The translations under genes were made by a program, and so were the position numbers. From NCBI GenBank assembly GCA_964616835.1, contig CAZTSG010000059.1, positions 1 to 7,926 on the forward strand: a stretch of 7,926 nucleotides of DNA, read 5' to 3'. The notes beneath the pieces are model-generated. The model was not told the origin of the DNA and did not search any database. It saw only the letters and a program-made list of their open reading frames with translations. This document shows, piece after piece, positions 1-5,326 of this stretch; position 1 is the first letter of the stretch, and each line of letters starts with the position of its first letter. Source of the DNA: JAAOZP01 sp964616835. Its GTDB lineage: Archaea > Thermoproteota > EX4484-205 > JAAOZP01.

Positions 1-2515
1 AGTTAGCAAAGTAAGGGATACCGTATTTCGCAGACGTTTCCAGTACTTTTCTAATCGTTTCATTATCCCAGTCGAAATCCTTAGTTATGTTTATCGTAGG
101 AATTGGAAAGGTGAATACCCTTCCCACGGCATCGCCTTCGAGCATGACTTCAGCCAGAGCCCTGTTAAAAACACCCATTTCTTCCTGAAAGTCCCCGTAA
201 GTAGCGTCTAGAGTCTCTCCTCCTATTATGACTGGCTCGTCCTCCATGAACTTTGGAACCCTGAGGTCTAGCGTAACGTTTGAGAAAGGCGTGTTATGGA
301 AAACTAGGAGCCCGGCCCCTCCGACAAAGTTTTCTTGGGGCAAATCAACTGAGATATCGTATTCATATTCTCTATCATAGTTGAATTTTTCAACTCCTAA
401 GCAAATCCTAGCTTCGAAGTCATTAACAAAGTATGTTTTCTTTGCTTTTGAATTTTCTTTGAAAATTCGAATTATGAAACTATCATGCCAATTTTTGTTA
501 TTCTTACTGCGTTTTTCGGTATAAACGGCGAATCTTAAATTGTTTTGGCTTAAAAGCAGGCTTAGACTCGTGCTCAGTTTTCTCGAGGTAGTTGAATAAT
601 CCCAATATTTCGAATATTCTGCACCATCGCCTTTCAGAAGGGTTTTAATAAAGATCTTCTGATATTTGGGAGATAGGTCGAAGATAAACCAAGGGATAAC
701 TTTATTAAATGATAAGTAGCCGCAGGTTCTGCTAATGACTTCCGCTAAGAGCCCTCTTCCAGTTATTTTAAGAACTGTTTTAGTTTTCCTTCCATTTCTA
801 GAATACCCTTTGCCGCGAGCCACTTGACCCAAGGCATTTAAAGCTTTCAAAAGCTTGATGATGTCCCTCGCGTTTTTGGAAGGCGATTGAGAAACGTAGA
901 TGGGGGTCGAAATAGCTGTATGGCCTTCAGAAATATACCAAGCGCAAAGTTTTACGAAGTTTTCTAATAGCTTCCCGTTTAAAAACCTTGGATACCACGT
1001 ATTGCTGTTCTTAAGTTTAAATTCAACTTTCTGGTTCGGATCCCCGTATTTTCTCCAGATGTCGTACCGGATTGATTTTCCCTTTAACCAACTTTTCCAA
1101 ACTCCCCTATCCTTAATCCCAAACTCCTTGTAAAACGGGACGAGACTCTGCTCTTCCAAAATGATTCTCTCCCTGACTCTTTTCAAAGTATGCGTGGGGT
1201 TTATCTTAACAAAAACATTCTTTTGGAGATGAGGAAGCTCGTCTATGATTTCCATCAAGTCTATTTCCTCCTTCTTACCTTGATTTTCTAACGACCTTAA
1301 GGCAATGAAGTGGTTTTCTTCATTCAGATGATGATAGTCGTCAGCTATCTTAACATCCTCAGCCGATTTCGGTACTGGATTAAATTCACCGTTAAATCTT
1401 GAAAAGCTGAAAAGAGAATGGGCTTTTGAAACCCTTGCGTCGCCACGGTTAGTTCTGATTCTTACAAATTCTGAGTTCTTAGGAACCCTATGCCTTACGA
1501 ACGCTTTAATCCTTGTCCAAACAGCCTTACCTTCTGGATTAAAAGATAAAACTTGATAATCATCATGATTCTCTAAGGCATAGCTCTGAGGATGTTTTTC
1601 AATCACCTCGTAGGGATGTTTTTCAAATTCGCGGTCAACCAGCCTACCGATCTCAACAACTTTAACCTTCCCTCTCTCTTTAATAACTATCGGTTCATCC
1701 CAGCATAGGCTTTGGAAGCCTACTCTCGTCGGAATATTCATGTTAAACATGAATTCTTGGAGGGCTTGCTTCACCGACTTGTAGTCGAGGCCATCGTATC
1801 TTATGAACGGAGCCAAATAGGTATCGAAGTTTGAGAAGGCTTGAGCACCAGCAGCCTCTCCCTGAAGCGTGAATACGAAGTTAACAACATGGCCAAGGGC
1901 TACTCTGAAATGCTTCGCCGGCTTAGCTGAAACCTTACCCCTGACGCCCTTGAAGCCCGTCGTCAAAAGGTCTTTTAAATCCCACCCCACGCAGTATGGT
2001 CCTAGAATCCCAAGGTTATGGATATGGAAATCACCGTTTAAGTGGGCCTCTCTTATTTCAGTCCTACCCTTGTTGAAAATCCTGTGAAGCCAGTACTGCG
2101 AGATTACTTGCGAGGAAATATGGAAGTTCAGTGCTTGAAGCGAGTAGGTTGTGTTAGCATTCTCCCTGACGAGCCAGCTTTTATTCTCCAGGTAACTGTC
2201 GACGAACTCTCTTATTTGAGCATGAAGAGCCCTGTAGAGTATATATGATTTCGCAACGTTGTAAAGATTGTTCTCGACGAGAACCTGTTCAACCAAGTCT
2301 TGAACCTGTTCTACGTGAGGGATTTCACTAGGTTTAAGCTGTTTTTCCAAACGTTCGACAACCTGGCTTGATAGCCTTTCAGCAAGCTCCCTATCCTGCC
2401 CGCCTACGGATTTAATAGCCTTCCATATCGCTTCTGTAATCTTATTCTTGTCGAAATCAACGAGCCTCCCATCTCTCTTAATTATTTTCTTTATACCAGA
2501 ACATTCTTCAGACAA
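1..2515 (-). CDS. nrdD: Anaerobic (class III) ribonucleoside-triphosphate reductase NrdD, intein-containing, partial (3' end outside window)
   Basis: Glycyl-radical enzyme reducing NTPs to dNTPs in the cytoplasm without oxygen. The minus-strand frame is open for all 838 codons in the window and has no stop. Host residues 1-268 precede the intein and 97 more follow it. Residues about 8-100 form an ATP-cone (KRDGRLVDFDKNKI), the allosteric nucleotide site. The NrdD core follows, with HIHNLGILGPYCVGWDL around residue 164; Cys175 there aligns by motif with the first active-site cysteine of NrdD enzymes. The block DTYLAPFIRYDGL, then NMNIPTRVGFQ and, after the intein, TPFSNVTLDL, completes the recognisable core. 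The glycyl-radical C-terminus lies beyond the left edge. The start is TTG (2515-2513): TAAGGAGGTG lies 8 bases upstream and an in-frame TAA lies just above, so no upstream ATG/GTG is possible. The activase NrdG is not in the window. Family assignment is firm. Confidence 0.95.
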   Translation of the reverse strand, partial: MSEECSGIKKIIKRDGRLVDFDKNKITEAIWKAIKSVGGQDRELAERLSSQVVERLEKQLKPSEIPHVEQVQDLVEQVLVENNLYNVAKSYILYRALHAQIREFVDSYLENKSWLVRENANTTYSLQALNFHISSQVISQYWLHRIFNKGRTEIREAHLNGDFHIHNLGILGPYCVGWDLKDLLTTGFKGVRGKVSAKPAKHFRVALGHVVNFVFTLQGEAAGAQAFSNFDTYLAPFIRYDGLDYKSVKQALQEFMFNMNIPTRVGFQSLCWDEPIVIKERGKVKVVEIGRLVDREFEKHPYEVIEKHPQSYALENHDDYQVLSFNPEGKAVWTRIKAFVRHRVPKNSEFVRIRTNRGDARVSKAHSLFSFSRFNGEFNPVPKSAEDVKIADDYHHLNEENHFIALRSLENQGKKEEIDLMEIIDELPHLQKNVFVKINPTHTLKRVRERIILEEQSLVPFYKEFGIKDRGVWKSWLKGKSIRYDIWRKYGDPNQKVEFKLKNSNTWYPRFLNGKLLENFVKLCAWYISEGHTAISTPIYVSQSPSKNARDIIKLLKALNALGQVARGKGYSRNGRKTKTVLKITGRGLLAEVISRTCGYLSFNKVIPWFIFDLSPKYQKIFIKTLLKGDGAEYSKYWDYSTTSRKLSTSLSLLLSQNNLRFAVYTEKRSKNNKNWHDSFIIRIFKENSKAKKTYFVNDFEARICLGVEKFNYDREYEYDISVDLPQENFVGGAGLLVFHNTPFSNVTLDLRVPKFMEDEPVIIGGETLDATYGDFQEEMGVFNRALAEVMLEGDAVGRVFTFPIPTINITKDFDWDNETIRKVLETSAKYGIPYFAN
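293..1711 (-). mobile_element. Intein with LAGLIDADG homing endonuclease domain, inserted in NrdD
   Basis: A 473-residue in-frame insertion that interrupts the NrdD motif RVGFQ-TPFSNVTLDL. It begins with Ser1 (SLCWDEPIVI, block A, aligning with the usual S/C-V-T-G-D-T pattern). Block B is around residues 85-101 (IRTNRGDARVSKAHSLFSF), with His98 in an S-x-x-H rather than the usual T-x-x-H. Two LAGLIDADG-like helices are visible: LCAWYISEG at 255-263 (acidic residue Glu262) and FIKTLLKGDG at 354-363 (Asp362). Blocks F and G are YDISVDLPQENFVGGAGLLVFHN, ending in His472-Asn473, followed by Thr as the +1 host residue. Splicing would therefore use Ser1, Asn473 and Thr+1 and restore Gln-Thr in NrdD. 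The whole stretch lacks stops and frameshifts, so both splicing and endonuclease functions look intact. The middle part is rich in Lys and Asn and more AT-rich than the host gene. Boundaries are set by motif and should be exact. Confidence 0.95.
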
Positions 2516-2523
2516 TGCTGTTG

Positions 2524-2539
2524 CACCTCCTTAGGAGAT
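2524..2539 (-). promoter_or_regulatory. nrdD ribosome binding site inside a short palindrome
   Basis: On the minus strand TAAGGAGGTG (2533-2524) is a near-perfect Shine-Dalgarno site 8 bases before the TTG start of nrdD, and it fixes that start. It lies in ATCTCC-TAA-GGAGGT (2539-2525), which can fold as a 6-base-pair stem (one G-U) with a 3-base loop and so hide the site. Whether this hairpin is used to regulate translation is inference; a 3-base loop is tight and the stem is short. Confidence 0.7.
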
Positions 2540-2653
2540 TCGGAAAACTCGTTCCAAGACAATTAGGGCTCAGCACCTCACTATGCTTAGAGAATCGTAA
2601 GACATTTATCTCCCACGTTAACATTATGAGACCAACGATTCTGTACTCATCGT

Positions 2654-2661
2654 AATATAAA
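2654..2661 (-). promoter_or_regulatory. Probable TATA box of nrdD
   Basis: The minus strand reads GATTTATATTAC, with core TTTATATT, close to the archaeal TATA consensus, preceded by purine-rich AAAG/CAAGA sequence as a possible BRE. Transcription would start near 2630, giving a leader of about 115 bases before the TTG start, unusually long for this kind of archaeon. Read on the plus strand the same stretch (TAATATAAAT) could also serve as a TATA box. Confidence 0.5.
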
Positions 2662-2799
2662 TCTTGTCTAAAGAAATCTTGATAACAAAAGCGTCAAAAC
2701 GTGGAGGCTTAAGCGACTGTAAAATAAAGTTTGATGATCGTTAAACAGGGGAAAAGCCTCTTTTACGCGATAAAAATTTTGATTTAAACCATGTGAGTC

Positions 2800-2809
2800 T
2801 AAATATTTA
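2800..2809 (+). promoter_or_regulatory. Probable TATA box of the TackOD1-protease operon
   Basis: TAAATATTTA is an AT-rich palindromic TATA-like element, the best placed in the region upstream of the gene at 2963. It predicts a transcription start near 2830 and a leader of about 130 bases. The start would fall inside the inverted repeat 2817-2850, where a bound regulator could block initiation. Other A/T-rich stretches (around 2772-2788) are weaker alternatives. Confidence 0.35.
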
Positions 2810-2816
2810 CTAACAG

Positions 2817-2850
2817 AAGCATTTTAGCTTTTTTCTTCCTAAAAATGCTT
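2817..2850. repeat. Inverted repeat, possible operator at the TackOD1 operon promoter
   Basis: Arms AAGCATTTT (2817-2825) and AAAATGCTT (2842-2850) are a perfect 9-base inverted repeat separated by 16 bases, which include a T-rich stretch. It begins 7 bases after the putative TATA box and spans the predicted transcription start. It could be an operator or an RNA hairpin in the leader; the sequence alone does not decide. Confidence 0.5.
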
Positions 2851-2962
2851 GTCACATCCTGAAGGTTGTAGTAAAAAATGATTGTACTCCCCCCGAACCC
2901 AGTAGTCTTCGGTGAAATGCAGAGGGGACTCTGGAATAGAATAAACCTGAGGCGGAGTGAAA

Positions 2963-4054
2963 ATGCTCGTATTTAGCGGTAAGGAGCTTTACAGGAGGAA
3001 GGAGGTTTTAAACCTGCTTAAAACCTTCAAAAGCGGGATGATAAGCAGGATTGAGCCGAGAATCGGTCTAGAGGGAGTATTGAGCTACGTGAAAGCTGAG
3101 GAAATTATGGGTACTAGGGGGGAAACGGTGAAGAATATACTTGAAGAGCTTGTTGGGGAAGGATTGTTAATCAAGGAGCTCTTGGAAACAAGAGTTTCAT
3201 GTCCTCAATGCGGTTCTCTAAATGTCTCTATTAGATTGAAGTGTCCTGCATGCGGCTCCACCAGTATTAAAAGGGGGGAGGCGATTCAGCATAGGAAATG
3301 TGGTTATACAGATTTCCGCACAGTTTTTGAAGGCTTTGGAGATTACATGGCGTGTCCGAATTGTAACGAAATACTTAGAAAAGAAGGTGAAGATTATTTT
3401 AGTGAGGGAGTTCTCTATAAGTGTTTGATTTGCGGAGAGTTTTCGAAATCCCCCATAAGAGAATTCATTTGTAGTAAATGTGAGAAAAAATATGGAGAAG
3501 AGGATTACAATCCTTTTGAAGTATACGGGTACAGTATTAACGAGGAGAAGAGGGAGATTATCGAGGTGGAGACACTCGACCTATGGCCTGTAATTAAGAA
3601 TCTTAGATCAGCATTTTGGGAGGCAAAAACATCCGTCATGCTCAAGGGCAAGTCGGGTCTGGAGCATCCGTTTACGATGATAGCCTATAGACCGGGTGTG
3701 GAGAAGGCTGGTGGAGAGACTAATATCCTAGTGGACATAGTTTTTGAGAAAAAAGCTGTCGACGAGGTTTCGATCATATCTTTCTTCTCCAAAATACTTG
3801 ACGTAGATGTTAGGCATGCAATCCTATTAGCTGTACCGGATATAAGCAAGCAGGCTGAAGAACTGGCTAGGTCTTATGGAATATCAGTGTTTAAGTGTGA
3901 AAAAATGGAGGAGGTTGCGGATACTCTTTGGAACGCGATTAGACCCGTCGTAGAAGAGGAGGCCAGTAGAGCGTTTATGGAAATAGCTGGAATACTGGAG
4001 ACCTCTCAGGTCATTAAAAACCTGATAAAAGAGGGGGCTCAAGAATCTGGGTAA
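2963..4054 (+). CDS. TackOD1-type zinc protein with N-terminal winged helix and C-terminal restriction-endonuclease-like domain
   Basis: A 363-residue protein with no signal peptide or membrane segment. Residues about 10-75 look like a winged helix-turn-helix (EVLNLLKTF, then a TRGETVKNILEELVGEGLL helix). Residues 78-175 carry five metal-binding pairs: C80-C83, C94-C97, H110/C113, C131-C134, C154-C157 and C170-C173. The CPxCGS, IxHxxCGY, CPxC and EDY spacing matches the TackOD1 (Thaumarchaeal output domain 1) family, an output domain of presumed DNA- or protein-binding role in TACK archaea. Residues about 210-325 resemble a PD-(D/E)XK nuclease fold (GKSGLEHPFTMIAY, then ILVDIV, then HAILLAVPD). 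The usual (D/E)xK lysine is replaced (Asp258-Ile-Val), so catalysis is doubtful. I chose ATG 2963 because GGAGTGA precedes it at good spacing; GTG 2957 would add two residues and overlap that site. It is the first gene of a likely operon with the protease that follows. A regulatory role is inferred. Confidence 0.8.
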   Translation: MLVFSGKELYRRKEVLNLLKTFKSGMISRIEPRIGLEGVLSYVKAEEIMGTRGETVKNILEELVGEGLLIKELLETRVSCPQCGSLNVSIRLKCPACGSTSIKRGEAIQHRKCGYTDFRTVFEGFGDYMACPNCNEILRKEGEDYFSEGVLYKCLICGEFSKSPIREFICSKCEKKYGEEDYNPFEVYGYSINEEKREIIEVETLDLWPVIKNLRSAFWEAKTSVMLKGKSGLEHPFTMIAYRPGVEKAGGETNILVDIVFEKKAVDEVSIISFFSKILDVDVRHAILLAVPDISKQAEELARSYGISVFKCEKMEEVADTLWNAIRPVVEEEASRAFMEIAGILETSQVIKNLIKEGAQESG

Positions 4055-4087
4055 TCTTGGAGAAAAGCTTATTCATAGGAGAAGTAT

Positions 4088-4927
4088 TTGAATAGCTTGA
4101 AATTGAATTTAGCAGCTCTCACCATAGTTGTGCTCTACGCCGTGGCAGGACTCCTATCGCTAATGCTGGCGCCACTATACGTAATTAACGAATTAACGCT
4201 TTTCGAAAACCCCGAGAACCCTATGAATGTAATATACTTGATGTTTTCAGTAATAATTGTATTCGCGATAGTAATGGTAATAGTTAAGCTTAGGCTTGAA
4301 GCTGTTATAAAAGGACTATTCTATTTTAGCGCATTCACAGTATTATTCGTGACGATAAGTATCCTACTCCCCGACTCTATTTTCTCCATCGCGATATCGA
4401 TAGTGGTATCTGTTTCAATACTAGTACTGCTCAACAGGTTCTATAATTGGTACTTGGTAGACGCAATCGGTGTCTTCCTCAGTGCAAGCCTCGCAGCTTG
4501 GTTCGGAGCATCTCTTCCACCCCTCACACTCGTGATACTTCTCGTCTTAATGTCAGTATACGATTATTTCGCAGTCAGATCAGGAGGGATGATCAGCCTT
4601 GCTGAGAAAACTCTTAAGATGAATCTGCCGACAATGCTAGTTTCCCCAGTTAAAAAAGTGCCGAAGGAACTCAAGGCGGGGGAGGATGGAGAAAGAAGAG
4701 GGGCCTTCCTCGGTTTGGGAGACGTTGCTTTTCCAAACATGCTCACCGTATCCACGTTTTTAAACACTGGGGAAATGCTGGCGGCTATGCTAGTTTTAAT
4801 CGGTGGTCTAGTAGGGTTAATAGTCGTCCTACGCGTAGTACGTTACTTTAAAAAACCTCAGCCGGGCCTACCCTACATAGGTCTCGGAGCAGCTCTAGCT
4901 TGGCTAGCATCCAGAGCCCTGTTCTGA
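4088..4927 (+). CDS. Presenilin-family (A22/PSH) intramembrane aspartyl protease
   Basis: A 279-residue integral membrane protein with about nine hydrophobic segments (roughly 8-34, 47-68, 75-95, 97-116, 121-141, 144-162, 206-226, 229-250 and 260-277). The two catalytic motifs of the presenilin/signal peptide peptidase family are present: YD at 158-159 in segment 6 and GLGD at 209-212 in segment 7. They are separated by a charged loop of about 45 residues typical of the family. The third conserved motif, usually PAL, is PGLP at 259-262 here. Such enzymes cut transmembrane helices of substrate proteins inside the membrane. Length is close to known archaeal homologues of about 300 residues. The start is TTG with AGGAG 6 bases upstream; an in-frame TAG lies just above. 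It follows the TackOD1 gene by 33 bases on the same strand, so the two are probably cotranscribed. Substrates are unknown. Confidence 0.92.
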   Translation: MNSLKLNLAALTIVVLYAVAGLLSLMLAPLYVINELTLFENPENPMNVIYLMFSVIIVFAIVMVIVKLRLEAVIKGLFYFSAFTVLFVTISILLPDSIFSIAISIVVSVSILVLLNRFYNWYLVDAIGVFLSASLAAWFGASLPPLTLVILLVLMSVYDYFAVRSGGMISLAEKTLKMNLPTMLVSPVKKVPKELKAGEDGERRGAFLGLGDVAFPNMLTVSTFLNTGEMLAAMLVLIGGLVGLIVVLRVVRYFKKPQPGLPYIGLGAALAWLASRALF

Positions 4928-4943
4928 TTTGAGAAAGAAAAAG

Positions 4944-4966
4944 AGCCTTAGGCTTAGCCTTTCTTT
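4944..4966. terminator. Bidirectional terminator between convergent protease and ferredoxin genes
   Basis: AGCC-TTA-GGCT (4944-4954) is a perfect short hairpin. On the plus strand it is followed by TAGCCTTTCTTTT, and on the minus strand by CTTTTTCTTTCTC, so it can serve both genes. It touches the ferredoxin stop codon. The short stem plus T-rich tail fits archaeal T-run termination. Confidence 0.5.
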
Positions 4967-5193
4967 TCGACAGTTATGGCCTGGACAGGACAAGTGTCTT
5001 TAGCAGATTCTGCACACTGTGCAACACTATCATCAATAAAGCCTTCTGAAATGCTCTGGCTCGAAGACCTGTATTTGGAAACTATTTGACTCTTGCCTTC
5101 ATCATCAGGCTCGAATACTTCAGGACAGGTGGAGTAGCAGACTCCGCATCCTATACATACCTCCTTATTGACAGCAACCCTATACTGCGCCAT
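4954..5193 (-). CDS. Single-cluster [4Fe-4S] ferredoxin
   Basis: A 79-residue soluble electron carrier, probably serving oxidoreductases of anaerobic metabolism. Residues 13-24 are CIGCGVCYSTCP. The second half has only C60 and C68 (QCAESAKDTCPVQAI), so a second cluster cannot form. By comparison with the Pyrococcus furiosus ferredoxin family, C13, C16, C19 and C68 should bind the [4Fe-4S] cluster and C23/C60 may form a disulfide. Unlike P. furiosus, which has Asp as second ligand, all four cluster ligands are Cys. The loop at 38-56 (rich in Ser, ending FIDDSV) is longer than in P. furiosus and accounts for the extra length. The ATG start has G-rich DNA 12 bases upstream, but the TATA position suggests a very short leader. 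It converges on the protease gene and is divergent from surE. Which redox partner it serves cannot be told from here. Confidence 0.93.
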   Translation of the reverse strand: MAQYRVAVNKEVCIGCGVCYSTCPEVFEPDDEGKSQIVSKYRSSSQSISEGFIDDSVAQCAESAKDTCPVQAITVEKKG

Positions 5194-5220
5194 TATCCAT
5201 CGAATCCCCCCTACAACACT

Positions 5221-5230
5221 TTAATAAAAA
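5221..5230 (-). promoter_or_regulatory. Probable TATA box of the ferredoxin gene
   Basis: The minus strand reads TTTTTATTAA, preceded by purine-rich AGAAAGA as a possible BRE. Its centre is about 33 bases before the ATG at 5193, predicting a leader of only a few bases. Confidence 0.5.
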
Positions 5231-5294
5231 TCTTTCTAGAGCCTCTGAAAAACTCTAATCTTCATCAAAGGCTTCTATTATCGCATAATAATGG

Positions 5295-5301
5295 TTAAAA
5301 G
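5295..5301 (+). promoter_or_regulatory. Probable TATA box of surE
   Basis: TTAAAAG lies about 29 bases before the TTG start at 5327, the spacing expected for a leaderless transcript. The box is weak in sequence; position is the main support. Confidence 0.4.
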
Positions 5302-5326
5302 GGTCGGAGCATTACTATAACAAGGT

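Larger units (their letters stand above)
2516..2962. other. Divergent intergenic region between nrdD and the TackOD1 gene
   Basis: About 447 bases without a convincing protein gene. It contains: the nrdD leader and TATA box on the minus strand; an 8-base perfect inverted repeat (2591-2598 and 2635-2642); two copies of ATCGTAA (2594-2600 and 2649-2655); a 7-base inverted repeat followed by a T run (2704-2710 and 2754-2764); a plus-strand TATA box (2800-2809); a 9-base perfect inverted repeat (2817-2825 and 2842-2850); and a 32-codon ORF (2878-2976) overlapping the next gene. I see no tRNA and no complete box C/D or H/ACA guide RNA here. Confidence 0.6.

Noticed and set aside
900..2248. Several plus-strand frames of 68-77 codons
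   Set aside because: They lie opposite the continuous nrdD/intein frame, have no family resemblance and are explained by antisense of that gene.
1..2515. nrdD as a broken gene, or two genes separated by non-coding DNA
   Set aside because: Reading codon by codon shows no stop from 2515 to 2, and the insertion has complete intein blocks, so this is one gene with an intein.
2845..2955. Box C/D guide RNA upstream of the TackOD1 gene
   Set aside because: CTGA occurs at 2858-2861 and 2947-2950, but there is no good RTGATGA box at matching spacing; ATGATTG is too poor a match.
5231..5280. Hairpin AGAGCCT/AGGCTTCT between ferredoxin and surE
   Set aside because: Only about five contiguous pairs are possible over a long loop; not distinguishable from chance.
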